From the NCBI GenBank assembly GCA_963383645.1, contig OY726569.1, positions 24,535,054-24,599,053 on the forward strand: a stretch of DNA of 64,000 nt, written 5' to 3'. This DNA is from Muscardinus avellanarius. Its lineage: Eukaryota > Chordata > Mammalia > Rodentia > Gliridae. A model generated the notes under the pieces. The model was not told the origin of the DNA, made no database searches, and was given only the letters and a program-made list of their open reading frames with translations. Of the stretch, positions 22,730 to 34,563 are shown piece after piece. Every line of letters starts with the position of its first letter. Within the stretch, counting starts at the first letter, position 1. The translations under genes and the position numbers were made by a program.

Positions 22730-23700
22730 GACAACAGGTATATGAACATGTTCTCAACATCACTAATTATCAGAGATGTACATACTAAAACCACAATATT
22801 ATTTTATACTTGTTAAAAGAGATACTATCAAAAATCAAAAGATAACAGGTTTCAGGTAGAGGTAGAAGAAATAATTTCTTTTATACAATTAGTAGGAATA
22901 TAAATGAGTAAAACTGTTTTAAAAACTAGGGATTTGGTATGAAACTCAGAGTATATGCCTGACATGAACAAAGCACAGGGTTATACCCTGAAACCACAAA
23001 AAATTAGAGAGAGAAAAAATCTGAAATAAAACTACCATGCAATGTTCAGTGGGGTATATATCCTAAGCAACTGACATCATTTTATTGAAAAATATCTTTG
23101 CATATTCATTGCAACATTCTTTACAATATCAAACAACCCAAGTGTCAATGGACATAAATGAATGATAAACACACACATTACACATTCTTATGTGTACACA
23201 CAGTAGAATATTCTCATCCTTAAAAAGAAGAAAATCCAGTGGTTTTCTTAGAATATAAATGAACCTGGAGGACATTATGGTAAATAAAATTAAGGAAAAA
23301 CATAAAGACAAATATTGAATAATTTCATTTGTATGTCGGAAATAAGTCACATTCATAGATGCAGAGGAAGTAATTTTGGACCAGAGACATATGAAGTAGG
23401 GTAGGGAGATAGAATAAGAAGATATTGGTCTAAAGGTACAAATATTAAGCTAGGATGATTAATTCCTAGATATATATTATGTAGTATGATGATTATGATT
23501 ACTAATAACAATATATTGCATACTTAAAAATATCTGAGAATCGATCTTGAATGTTCCTAGTGCAAACAATTATGTGAGGTGATGAATATGTTAATTAGTT
23601 TGATGGAATCATTTCACAGCATACACATATATCAAAACATCACATTGCATACCATTTATAAATATAATATTTTCAGTTATACTTTAATGAAACTGGAGGG
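22730..23700 (+). mobile_element. Old L1 ORF2 3' end and 3' UTR
   Basis: Plus-strand sequence follows the order of L1 ORF2 C-terminal coding DNA (the segment around CATCACTAATTATCAGAGATG, then CAAGTGTCAATGGACATAAATGAATG) and continues into a 3' UTR. All frames are broken. The divergence indicates an older L1 family than the elements at 34.6 or 57.2 kb. Confidence 0.75.
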
Positions 23701-24554
23701 AGAAAAATACTTATTATGCTCATAGATTTTGAAATTGTGATCACATAGAAAAGTTCATGGCTGCCATATAGAGTTGTTCTGTTCCATGTAGTATTGTGGT
23801 TACAGTGATGGTTACAATGATGATCCTTACAAGTTAGATTGGTCAAATTGAGAAACAGCAATTCAACCCCAAGTTCTTTGAATTTTTGCTTCAAGACTTA
23901 TATACAGCCTTATTCAGTCATACTCAAGACTAATATACAGCCTTGTTCGGTCACACAAATTTACTCACATTTTCTCAACCATTACATCCACCAAGACTAT
24001 AAAATTTATTCTTACAAATATTTCTTCCTTCCCCCTCCACAGTTCTGAAAAACATTTACCTTTGAGGTTTATTAAATATTTTCCATAGCTTTAAGGTCTT
24101 CCTTCATATTATTAGCATTTTTATTACGATCCCTTTAATTTAGTAAACTGGTCACAAGACTAACTCACCAAGTAGAGGTAAGGCAATTAAAGATAGCGAT
24201 CATGATTTACTTGTGTTTGGACTCTCAAGTAATGAAAAAAGTGGCCCACAGAGGTGCACATCTGTGAATTGTCTGTCATCATGCTAGATACAGAATTGGT
24301 GAGGGTTTAGAAATTTATCTAGAAATTCGACATAACAGCAAAACACAAATGTCTGATTTTTCATTCTACTGAAGTATCAGCCCATGAAGTACTGGGGATA
24401 GAGGGAATGTAACATAAGGTACTGTGAGAATCCCTGTCCTGAGTACTTGGCACGTGATCTGAAGCTCAGACCTATGAAGGGCACAGGCCATAGTAGAGAG
24501 CACTTTGTTCAAAGTTCTATAAAAGGACTTACACTTTACATTGTGATTTTAGTT
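23701..24554. other. Unassigned AT-rich intergenic DNA
   Basis: Nothing gene-like. A short local duplication is present: TATACAGCCTTATTCAGTCA at about 23901 and ATACAGCCTTGTTCGGTCA at about 23935. Confidence 0.5.
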
Positions 24555-24745
24555 TTATTTAGAGAAGAAACATAGCATAGTGGAAAAAATGTGGGCTTTG
24601 GAGTCAGAAAACCGAGATTTATACTATAGTTCAGGCAACAAGTTAATATTGGGCAAAGTATCTAAACTTTGAGCATTAGTTTATTTATCTATTGAACAAA
24701 TTTAAAATATTAATTTCTCATCGTAAATTGTAGAAATAAAATAAT
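24555..24745 (+). repeat. MIR element
   Basis: CATAGTGGAAAAAATGTGGGCTTTGGAGTCAG, then GGGCAAAGTATCTAAACTTTGAG, then a run like TTTATCTATTGAA follows the MIR consensus order (tRNA-derived head, core, L2-like tail). Confidence 0.8.
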
Positions 24746-25199
24746 TAAATATCATAATTATATATTCAGTATGTAAATATTCCATTTGTAGATATTCAGT
24801 AAATATTAAATTACTTTCCTTTTGTTCATTTGCAATGGTGTGGAATGCAGGAGATAAATGAATAAATAAAAAGCAGAGAGCATCAAAATGTCAGATCTAA
24901 AAGATATCTCAAAATATACTATCTCCTTCTGTTCAATAATTGAGTATAATAGTCATTCTTTAATGATCAAAAAGTAAACTTTGAATGTAAATTAAGTGTA
25001 TTTTCTCTCAATATGGCATTTCTTTTCAACACTTTCTACAGATGTAATTCATTAAGTTCTGCTTTTTGACTAGGAGAGATGCATGTATACTCATGCTAGG
25101 AGATAGGGGAGGGAGGAAGGGGAGAAAAGGGATGTATGGTGAAGGAAAAAAGACCAAATAGTGTTATATAAAAGTATCAATATGAATCTATCATGCACA
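24746..25199. other. Unassigned AT-rich intergenic DNA
   Basis: The purine-rich tract at about 25100-25135 resembles the L1 3' UTR GGGAGG region but lacks the terminal CACCAATAAA. Confidence 0.4.
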
Positions 25200-25420
25200 A
25201 ATATAATAAAACAGTAATTTTTTTACTCTTTTTACTTTTAATGGTGCATTATAATTATACTTTATAGTAGATCCATAATATGGCTCAAAGTGGTACAAAT
25301 ATACCTGCACACAGCACTGGGTGTGTTTAGCTCCAGGTCCCCTCCCACTTCCTGTACATGTGAGTATGATTAATAGTGATACCTCTATAAGCAAACATAG
25401 CATTATTTGAACTGTTTCCT
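25200..25420 (-). mobile_element. Older L1 3' end, reverse
   Basis: TTTTAATGGTGCATTATAATTATACTTTATAGTAG followed by a pyrimidine-rich region is the reverse of an L1 3' terminus. It is similar in layout to 13.3 kb. Confidence 0.55.
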
Positions 25421-25528
25421 TTCATATGAACCAGCTATTCCACTTTTACCAAGAAAACCCAGCTAACACTTCTCACCAGTTAAACAATTATTGGTATTTA
25501 ATCAATATATATATATATATTTTTTTTT

Positions 25529-25540
25529 AAAAGAAAGACC
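25529..25540. repeat. Target-site duplication, left side of copy C
   Basis: AAAAGAAAGACC, repeated without mismatch at 28416-28427 after the A-rich tail. Confidence 0.88.
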
Positions 25541-25847
25541 GAGACTTCCGGGAAGATGGTGACAGAGAAAAGTGGGGCATAAGAGCCCCGCTAACAACCA
25601 ATCTCTATTACCACAAAACCAGCACCTTTCATAGCCAGAAAACAACATCACCATAGAAACAAAAAAATCACCAGCCCCAGAGAGGAGGGGGTCTCATAAC
25701 GGAGCTCAGAGCCACAGAGGAGATATGCCGGCCTCACGGCCGAGGACACGGCAGCAGCGCCTTACTGCCGGCAGCAGCAGTGAGCTCACAGGACGGCTCC
25801 AGACCAACGCACTCAACAGCCCACCAGGTTCCAGAGAGGAGCGGCGG

Positions 25848-25958
25848 ACAGCAAGCCGAGGTGAGCCACTGCAGAAGAGCCTGGACAGCGAGCCGAGGTG
25901 AGCCGATGCGGAAGAGCCCAGACAGTGAGCCAAGGTGAGCCGATGTGGAAGAGCCCGG
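25848..25958 (+). repeat. Three 37-bp tandem units in the 5' UTR of copy C
   Basis: Units start at 25848, 25885 and 25922, each of the form ACAGNNAGCCNAGGTGAGCC plus a GCGGAAGAGCCC-like end. Copy A has a single unit at the equivalent place (about 322-358). The GCGGAAG core resembles an ETS-type site, so the units may tune promoter strength, as monomers do in some L1 promoters; that is inference. Confidence 0.88.
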
Positions 25959-26436
25959 CAGGGTTTTGGCAGATTTTTTGGCACAGGGAGCATCTAAAGC
26001 ACCCAGTGGCTGGGCTCAGCACACTGCAGGGACTCAGAGCAGAGCTCAAAAACAGAGAAGAAATATGCCAGCCTCACAGCCGAGGGTGTGGCAGCGGCGC
26101 CATATTGTCACCAGCAGCAGCTCCATCTGTGTATTCAACAACAGTGAGTCAAATTGCGGGCCCCAGAGGAGAAATCCCAGTACTGACTCCCAGGGACTTG
26201 ACCCAGTGGGGAAGTGGCGGTGGCAGAGATATCACACCATAGGAGAACGCGCAACCTGGCACCCCCCCATAGTCTAAAGCAGCCTCTATTGACTCCCTGG
26301 GTCTGAGACTTTGCGATACAACCCAGTAAAGAAGTAGTGGTGACTGAGATACCACAGACTCGAGATCCAGAGCACCTTAAGCGAAGTTGTAGTGACCCAA
26401 GGGAAGAACCCAGAGAAGGCACAAACTCCCAAAATC

Positions 26437-27429
26437 ATGGGAAAGAGAAATAACAATGGAGCAATGAATGCCCACAATCCCACAACATCAGAACCCGATA
26501 AAACAGAAAATCAGAGATTTCTAGAAGATCAAATCAGAAAAATAACTGTAGAAATAATAGCGGTGTTTTGAAAAGAATTTAGAGAGAGCCAAAAAGAGAT
26601 AAAGGATGCAATTAATGAAGTAAAGGCCTCAATTCAAAGTACGAACAACCGATTAGACCACATGGAGAATAGAATCTTGCTCTTAGAAGATGACCAATCC
26701 AAAAATGAACGCATAGTTTCTAATCTAGAAAAAAATATCTGACAGCAGGAATCTGACATTGAAGAAATATGGGCCCATTTTAAGAGAGCTAACCTAAGAA
26801 TAATTGGAATAGATGAGGGAAAAGAAGGTGAAACCAAAAGAATCAACAATATCTTCAAGGAAGTAATAGCAGAAAATTTTCCAAATTTAGAACAAGAGGT
26901 CGATACACAGGTCCAGGAAACTTATAGAACTTCCTTTAGACAGGATCGGAGAAGAGGATCCCCACGCCACATTATTGTCAAAATGACCAATGTGGAAGCC
27001 AAGCAGAGAATCTTAAAGGCAACAAAAACAAAAGGCCAAGTGACATTCAGAGGCAAACCAATTAGAATCACTCCAGACTTCCCAAACCAGGTCATGAGAG
27101 CCAGAAGGGCTTGGAGTAACATATTCCAAACTCTGAAAGAAAACAACTTCCAGCCAACAATTTCCTACCCAGCAAAACTTTCTATCAAATTAGATGGAGA
27201 AATAAGAAGCTTCCATGACAAACAGAAACTGAAGGAATTTATGTCTTCAAAACCAGCACTAGAGGAAATACTCAAAGAGATTAACTACAAAGAAGAAATA
27301 GGTAACAACACCAGAACCAGAGAAATAAGATTTTCCATCCAACAGACAACTAAGATTGGTTATCTGTGGAGATTCATTATTTATGTTAGTCTTATACCTA
27401 TCTCTAAATTGTATTGTTTGCTTTTATAG
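26437..27429 (+). pseudogene. L1-type ORF1 relic of copy C
   Basis: Same ORF1 as copy A, opening MGKRNNNGAMN. TGA at 26569-26571 (codon 45) matches the stop in copy A, and a private TGA at 26740-26742 interrupts the coiled coil. After that the frame is open for over 220 codons through the RRM-like and C-terminal domains (SPRHIIVKMTN, RITPDFPNQV, YPAKLSIKLDGEI). It then passes into a non-ORF1 tail at about 27340. No TAA is present where copies A and B have one. Confidence 0.86.
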
Positions 27430-28070
27430 TTAATTTTTAGGATTTCTAGTTAGAATATTAATATATCTTCAGATATAGCATTTGGAAATATTTTATCCCA
27501 TTCTATCAGTAACTTTTAACTCTGTTTACATTGTCTTTGGATATACAATATTTTATTTGTTAGGGAGTTTGTATACTCTTCTGTTGCCTCTGCCATTGAA
27601 ATCATATCCAAGAAATCACTGCCAATTTCAATGTTGTGAGGTTTTATGACCCAGATTTTCTTCTAAAAGTTTATAGTATTAAGATTTATATTTAGGTCCT
27701 TTATCTATTTTGAGTTAATATTTGTATATGGGATTAGGTAAGGGTCCAACTTTATTCTTTTTCATGTAATTATTATTTTTAGTTAAAAGATTAGTATTTC
27801 CTCCACCAAATGTTCGTGGAAATCTTGTCAAAAATAACTTAACAATATATGGAAGAATGTATCTCTAGGCTTTTATTTAACTCCAATGGTTTATATATCT
27901 GCCTTTAGAACAGTACTACACTGTTTCAATTATTGTAGCTTTATATGGTTTAAAATCAGAAAATATATATCTTCTACCTTTGTTCTTTTTCGAAATTGTT
28001 TTGGGTATCTAGAGTCCATATTCCATATTAGGATAGATTTTTTCTGAAAAATAAATATATAAATATATGA
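27370..28070 (-). pseudogene. Inverted L1 ORF2 3' segment inside copy C
   Basis: It aligns with 1800-2505 and, in reverse, with 2960-3650. On the minus strand the decayed ORF2 C-terminal region can be read in pieces, oriented against ORF1 and the 3' UTR on either side. Several deletions (for example about 27778-27785 against copy A) show independent decay. Confidence 0.82.
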
Positions 28071-28415
28071 TAGTTTCACCTAAAAAAAAGAAAAAAATAT
28101 TCTCTGGTAAGAAAGAAAGCAAAAAGAAATATTGAAATGTTATCTTTAAGCTATCAAAAGCTTGGTATCAGACAAATGAAACTGTTATGTGAGATTATAA
28201 TTTTTAATTTGGATAAATTGCTATAATACTAGATGTCAACCACTAAGCCAAGCATGGGAAGGAGGGATGGGGAGGAATGGGGTGGGGATCAGGTGGGGGC
28301 TGACTGGGTGATGTGTGCATGTATGTCTACATAAGTTTTTTGTATCCCACTATGATGTATGAATACAGTGCACCAATAAAAAATAAAAAATAAATAAATA
28401 AGTATAAAAAAATAA

Positions 28416-28427
28416 AAAAGAAAGACC
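28416..28427. repeat. Target-site duplication, right side of copy C
   Basis: Second copy of AAAAGAAAGACC, immediately after the A-rich tail. Confidence 0.88.
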
Positions 28428-28429
28428 AA

Positions 28430-28560
28430 ACGTTCTTAACTAGACTACAACCCCCATAAATTTAAGAACTATATTTGTCTTCTCTCCAGTAGTTTCTAAA
28501 ATATAAAATTAAAACTGGTACATAATAGGAACAAATAAATATTTACTGAAAGATAAAAAA
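28430..28560 (+). repeat. Probable L2 LINE 3' end
   Basis: ACTACAACCCCCATAAATTT, AACTATATTTGTCTTCTC and GTACATAATAGGAACAAATAAATATTTACTG follow the L2 3' terminal pattern. Confidence 0.6.
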
Positions 28561-28627
28561 GATGTATTTGGATTATTTTATAATGCCTGAAATATGCCTA
28601 TTTATATAATTTCAAAAGAGGCAAATA

Positions 28628-28822
28628 ACCGGGTGTGGTGGCACACGCTTGTAATCCCTGCACTTGGGAGGCGGAGACAGGAGGATCCTGAAGGGTTGAA
28701 GCCAGCCTCTCTGGCTTAAGAGACCCTGTTTCTAAATAAAAATATTTAAAAAATAGGTCTGGGAGTGTAGCCAGGAAGAAGGAGGGTTTCCAGGAACCCC
28801 AATACCACCAAAAAAAAAAAAG
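28628..28822 (+). mobile_element. B1-dID SINE, GGTCTGGGAG subfamily
   Basis: Full B1 half, the diagnostic AGCCTCTCTGGCTTAAGAGA linker of this subfamily, ID half, and an A11 tail. Confidence 0.9.
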
Positions 28823-31392
28823 GCAAAATCAATTCTGCAGAGTTCTAAAGTGATGAAGAAAAAATGGAAAACAAAGAATTATAAAACTGAACAGGAATTA
28901 CGAAAATAATTTAAAATAAATTATTAAATAAATCCCCAAAAGGATTATGGAATTTGGAAGTATGTGTATAAGGAAGAGGAGAATACAGAAAATGCTCCCT
29001 CTAAAAAACCGTCTGAGATATGCCTGTTTTTTAAAATCCATTCTTCAGAAGTTGCATAACTGTAAATAAATTATGGTACTCTATTTCTCTCTAAATGTCT
29101 TTGAAACTAAATTCATAGAAGAGCTTCTCTATGACCTTTACCAGCTAACAATTTTTTTCGTATTTCTGATCACATTAACTAGGTAAGGACTGAGAATTTA
29201 TTTTAATGTGAATTTAAAACAGAATAAGATGTAACTATGAAACAGATGCATGGATTGATGAGAAAGTGTCCATTCAAATATCAGGGACTATAGAAACTCA
29301 TGAAGTTTGAGTCATTATAGTTTTGAACTCATTTGATAAAAGGACAGGGTCCTAATCTCAATCCAGAGAAAATTCACACAGAGGTTTTTAGATGGAGACC
29401 CAAAGATGTGAAGTTTGTTTGCCTAGAAGTCATAAATACACACAAGGAAAAACTCCTGAAGAATTATGTTTGAATAATTTATAGATTGGCTATTTTTAAC
29501 TAATTTTTCTTAAATGCATTAATTATATTCATTTTTAACTAAATAAATATCTATGATGCAAAAGACAAGACCTAACTCTTTGCCCTGTGTTATGATTAAT
29601 CCTTTTGCTTGATATATATAGAATTGTTTAATCCTCCAAGACAGATTCACAGAAACTGAATCCGTATAGATTAAAGAAATATTTGGTAATGGGATTCCAG
29701 AGTCATCAAGTTACTTGGAACCTATAGACATCTCCTAAGTTTGAATTGTGTTCATCGAAACCATCATCCATGCATATCCTCCTCAGTCTAGAAAACTGCA
29801 AAGTCAGCTCAAATTTTCTGCATTTTGCTCTTCATATTGTCAGATTGTCACAAACACTTCTTTACATCCAAGTAATTCTAACCCCCTCTAATTAAAAAGT
29901 CTACTTTTACTTATTACTATAGAAAATACAGATAATTCTGTATTATTTTCAAATAAGTGCTATGTACATACATGAAGCAAAGTCACCCTATAGATTTTAG
30001 TTTGCAAGACAGCAAGCAACACCTTTTACATTTATCTTTGATTCTTTCTTACTTACCTTCACTACCAGAATATTTTGCATTGTTCTGCACTCTTTAAATT
30101 CTTCTTCACTTACTTACAGTTCAGAGAGAAAAAAAAATTCTAATTCCAAACCGGAGGAGAAACCAAAAAAAGATTAATTCCTAGTAGTTTTAAGTATTAT
30201 TTTGTTTTTAAATTTTCCACCTCACATATCAAAATAACATCACATTGAGTATTGCTTGTTCAGCTTTGGATCTTTGGTCTCCATATAGAATTTTATTTCT
30301 ATGCAGGTGTCTGAGTCTCTTTTCCCTCTGGCAAACTTGCCAAGTTCCTAATAAATTTGCTTGTGTTTTATAGAAGATAATCAGGTTATGCTCATCTCTT
30401 TTGAAAAATCAATGAAGAAAACATTTAACTTGTTATATTTTAAATGTTCATGTATCATCAATTTTTGTCTATTTAACAAATGCAAAGGATGTGATAATTT
30501 ATATAATCATCACTGATAACAAAGTGATTAGTTGCAACCTATACAGAATCCAAAATATTATAAAACTGTTTGACTTTTTCTAGGGTCTTTCACATTTTCC
30601 TAGGCACAATATGGATCAGTTCTAGTGCAGTCACTCAGCCTTTTCATATACGTCTATAAGTTTTTTCACAATTATTCTCCTGCTATTCAATCTGCTTTCC
30701 TGGACACTTTCTGCTTTGGTTTGGGCTAATCTCATGCACTTCAGGGTATGACTCATGTTAATAGCAATTCCAACCAAAGAACCATGTCTAAAACTAAAGC
30801 CACTCTTCCAATTGTTAAATTTATTTCTACGTGTCCATTTTACCTGTATAAAGAGAACAGCATATTCAGGGACTCATATTTCCTTGTGTTCTCCTAACAT
30901 AAAAGGTCATATAAGATCCTGCCATAGAAATATATAATTATGTATAGCTCAAGAGGCCAGTGACCAAGTGACACTGTAAAAAACAAGAAAGTTCATGGTT
31001 CAGGGACTTTTTTCCCTAGAGAAGCATTTGTTTTGGTCAGTGTGACAAAGGATCTAAGGGGAAAAGCTCACCTTCTGCTCTGTGCATGCATATCACTTTC
31101 ACTATTAGCAATATGACATGCAACTATACTGCACCAATAAAAGTATTTTTTAAATTGATGATAAAATACTAAAAAGAAGGAAAAAAGCAAAATTGGAAAG
31201 TTTCTTGGTGTTTTGTTATAAATATATTAATAACTACACATTACAATTAATCACTGAAAACATATAAATATTAACTAAGTGAAATTAATAATAATTGTTA
31301 AGGAACCCCAAAGAACAGTATACTAAATTTTTAGTAAATATAAGTTGTAAAAGAGTGTGAATCCTTTATTTGTACACAATAATATATTTTAG
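28823..31392. other. Unassigned AT-rich intergenic DNA
   Basis: The longest stretch in the window without a recognised repeat. No open frame with family features on either strand; short frames such as 30755-30937 look random. Confidence 0.5.
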
Positions 31393-31567
31393 GCCGGGCG
31401 TGGTGGCGCACGCTTGTAATCCCCGTGCTTGGGAGGCAGAGACAGGAGGATCGCGCAGGTTTGAAGCCAGCCGTGCGGGCTTAGGAGACCCTGTTTCCAA
31501 ACATAAAATAGGTCTGGGAGTGTAGTCCGGAGATAGACTGGCTTCCAGGAACCCCAGTACCACAAAA
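31393..31567 (+). mobile_element. B1-dID SINE, GGTCTGGGAG subfamily, young-looking
   Basis: The left end GGCCGGGCGTGGTGGCGCAC retains its CpG sites, suggesting recent insertion. The ID half ends CCAGGAACCCCAGTACCAC, followed by an (AT)n tail. Confidence 0.92.
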
Positions 31568-31809
31568 TATATATATATATATATTATAATTATAGATGTG
31601 TACAGAGACTTATCTATACATAAGTTCACTCTAGTGAGTAAAGCCTAAAAACAAATGAAATGACTAAAATATCTAGCAGTTGATAATAAAGAAATTGTGA
31701 TATACCCATCCAGTCAAATTCTTGAAGCCATTGTAAAGCAAGTTTAAACTCAATATGGTTAAAAAGAACTGACCCAATACAATTTACTATAAAGTGTATT
31801 ACTATTACC

Positions 31810-32462
31810 AGCTATCCTTCTGACAGAGATCTAATATCTAGAATGTACAAAGAAGTTAAAAAAAATTTACACTAGCAAAACACATAACCAAATCAAGAAA
31901 TGAGTAACTGAATTGAATAGACATTTCACAAGAGAGGAGATACAAATGGCCAATAGATACATGAAAAAATGTCAAACATCAATAGCAATCAGGAGCTGCA
32001 AATCAAAACTACACTGAGAATCCATATAACCCCAATCAGAAAAGCAAGCATAAAGAAATCAAATAATAAATGTTGCAGAGAAATGGATAGAACTGGAGAA
32101 CACTATGCTTAGTGAGATTATTCAGTCACAAAAAGTAAAAAATATGGAATGTTCTCCCTAATAGGCAGAAGGTAGGGAGAAAAAGAGTCATAGGAGGAAC
32201 TCTAGAAAAAGGAGAAACCATAGATGAGCAAATAAGGTGACTCAACTTAGGGAAATGAGAGAGAAGAGGAAAATTTTCTGATGTACATGATGTACACAAA
32301 TATATCAAAGTCAGTCACTAAGTCCAAAATAAGAAGAAGGGAGGGAGGAAAGAATGGGGTGGGAATTGGGGAAGGGCTAAGAGAGTGATGTGTGCAGGTA
32401 TGCTTCTACCATCCTGTACCCCATTAAGATGTATGACTATAATGTACCAACTAAAACAAAGT
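31810..32462 (+). mobile_element. L1 ORF2 3' end and 3' UTR, internally deleted
   Basis: The decayed ORF2 C-terminal region is readable from the SRMYKEVKK-like block to the [16 protein letters not shown] block. It then jumps at about 32070 past the Cys-rich end to the WIELENTML-like block, then a 3' UTR with the GGGAGGGAGG tract and a terminal AATGTACCAACTAAAAC. Frameshifts are frequent. Confidence 0.8.
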
Positions 32463-32503
32463 TTTATTTTCTGTCTTTATATTCTCCCCCAGTGTATCAT
32501 AAA

Positions 32504-32507
<4 letters not shown>

Positions 32508-32597
<90 letters not shown>
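32508..32597 (+). repeat. Compound (TG)n(AG)n microsatellite
   Basis: About 15 TG units pass directly into about 30 AG units, joining the SINE tail that follows. It is purine/pyrimidine asymmetric over the AG part. Confidence 0.97.
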
Positions 32598-32600
<3 letters not shown>

Positions 32601-32788
32601 CTGGTGATTGAACCCAAGGAAATTTTGCCTCTGAGTTACAGCCCCTGACTTATTTTATTTTAGTTTTATTTTGAAACAGAGTCTCACTATGTTGTAAAGG
32701 GCCTCTCTAAGTTACTGATGCTGGCCATGAACATGTGATATTACTGTCTCAGCCTCCCAAGCACTGGGTTTAGTCCACACCCAGCCAG
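32598..32788 (-). mobile_element. B1-dID SINE
   Basis: Reverse orientation, with an ID half (TGATTGAACCCAAGG, CTGAGTTACAGCCCC) and a B1 half ending near 32788. The microsatellite has replaced its A tail. Confidence 0.82.
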
Positions 32789-33879
32789 TGTATTGTCTAG
32801 ATCATCAATATCCATTCCTTAAAATGTTCTCTTATTTCTATTAGGTCCTCTGAGCCAACTCAAAGACTTTCACCTTCTTTTCAGAATAGGCTCTGTATTT
32901 CTTCAGTCTAATATCATGTGACTAGTTATTTTTCTAGAAGCAGTGAGGTTAGATGAGGCAGATCTTGGGATGGACAGCTAACACTTTGCAAGGCACACAC
33001 CTCAGTTTTGAGGCCTGTCTATTTTCTTCAGGTAAGGTGCAGGTGCTCCCTTCCAGCAAAGAGGAGGAAACTACTTCTGCCAACCCAAGAGGTGCAAAGA
33101 AAGGTATCCTGGTATTAGATATTAGATCGTAACATTTTATTTATTAGGCCCCTGACTTCAGCATAAACAAGTTTCCAGAGTTTGAATTCAGCCTTCTTAG
33201 CAACCTATGTTATGACTCTTCTTATAATGGGTGTTTGTTATAATTTTTAGCAGGCCTGCCCCATAACTGCAGTCAGTGTGTACCTACTTGTGCACTCCCA
33301 TGGGGACTTCCATCTCTCTTACTGAGGCCTGAGTGGATAGTTGACTGCCTCAAGTCAGTCATTTTCTTCTATCAGAAGTTTGGTGCCAGCTAGAAAAACT
33401 ACCCTACTTTCTACTTTTATAAAGTACTTTAGTCTCACATCTTTCAAATCTAGACCTCTAACCCAGTTTGAATCATCACAGGTGTCAGGGTCCCTATCTT
33501 GGGCCAGCTGCAGTTGCAGGGGAAGTTTCTAAAGTTGAGATCCCCAGCAAAAAGAACACAAGAAGAGTCACCATCAGCAATGTTATTCAAAGACTTGTTC
33601 CTTATATATATAATTTTGGGTAAAATGCATATCCACATTAGTGTGACACGTGCATGTGTGTTATACTTTACCTAGTTGTGCTTACATAACTATGCATTAA
33701 CACCTGTGATTGTGCAAGATGGATCCATATCTGCTGTTGCATGAGGACATATCTTCATCACTGGGCTGTACTTCCTTGGGGCCTCTAAAACAGGTAAGTC
33801 TTGGCAATTAGTGATATTGCACTATTCCAGAGGTTATCACTATCTCACTTGCCACTACCTGAGAACAATTTAATTTCAA
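32789..33879. other. Unassigned intergenic DNA
   Basis: Somewhat less AT-rich than its neighbours. I see no open gene, no clear repeat and no splice pattern. Confidence 0.45.
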
Positions 33880-34405
33880 AATCCAACTCAGGATTGCAAA
33901 TTAGTGCAACCACTATGAAAGATAGTGTGGAGGGTCCTCAGAAGAATGAGAATAAATCTGCCACATGATCCAGATATACCAGTTTTCAGTATCTACACAA
34001 AAGAACTGAAATCAGGCTACTATAGTAGTACATGCATATATGTTTACAGTATTAAAATTCATGATTGCCAAACTATGGACCATCTGTCTATCAACAAATG
34101 AGTGGATTACAAAATTATGAGATATACATACAATGGAATTCTACTCAGCCATAAAGAATAACAAAATTACATTATTTTCAGGAAATTGGATGGAACTGGA
34201 GAATATGCTAAGTGAAATTAGTCACAAAAAATGAAAGGTTGGATTTTTTCCCTCATATGTGGAAGCTAGGGAGAAGGTTGGATGCAGAAAAAACTCCAGT
34301 GAAGTTGTTAGACAGTAAGTGCTGTGTGCACATATGCTTCTATTACTTTGAACTTCATCATGATGTGCTTACAGTGTACCAATAAATATAGAAATTTTAA
34401 AAACT
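33880..34405 (+). mobile_element. L1 ORF2 3' end and 3' UTR
   Basis: The order ATTCTACTCAGCCATAAAG, GGAAATTGGATGGAACTGG and finally a 3' end GTGTACCAATAAATA matches the tail of L1 elements elsewhere in the window. All frames are broken. Confidence 0.82.
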
Positions 34406-34551
34406 TACCTACACTGTTTAGAATCACAAGTTGAATTTTAAAAAAATGAACATTTCATAAATAAATTTCTTATTCGTAAAAAAAAAATTCACTCTGTGCA
34501 CCTTTCCATTGGATCATTTCCAATGTTAACTCTCCTAGTTTGTATTCACTT

Positions 34552-34563
34552 AGAACTGTCTGA
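34552..34563. repeat. Target-site duplication, left side of the 8.1-kb L1
   Basis: AGAACTGTCTGA here against AGAAGTGTCTGA at 42648-42659, one mismatch in twelve. Confidence 0.65.

Larger units (their letters stand above)
25541..28415 (+). mobile_element. HAL1-like chimeric retroelement, copy C, full length
   Basis: A complete 2.87-kb insertion. It starts GAGACTTCCGGGAAGATGG (YY1-type AAGATGG near the 5' end, as in L1 promoters), has a GC-rich 5' UTR with a 37-bp tandem repeat, ORF1 from 26437, an inverted ORF2 piece (about 27370-28070), a sense L1 3' UTR (28.1-28.38 kb) with a polyadenylation signal at 28375-28380, and an A-rich tail. A 12-bp perfect TSD bounds it. The parts therefore moved together in one event. 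HAL1 elements are ORF1-only relatives of L1; the inverted ORF2 segment is the unusual part. It landed just upstream of an L2 fragment. Confidence 0.9.

Noticed and set aside
32385..32648. Open frames with long CV and ER repeats
   Set aside because: Translations of the (TG)n(AG)n microsatellite joined to a SINE.
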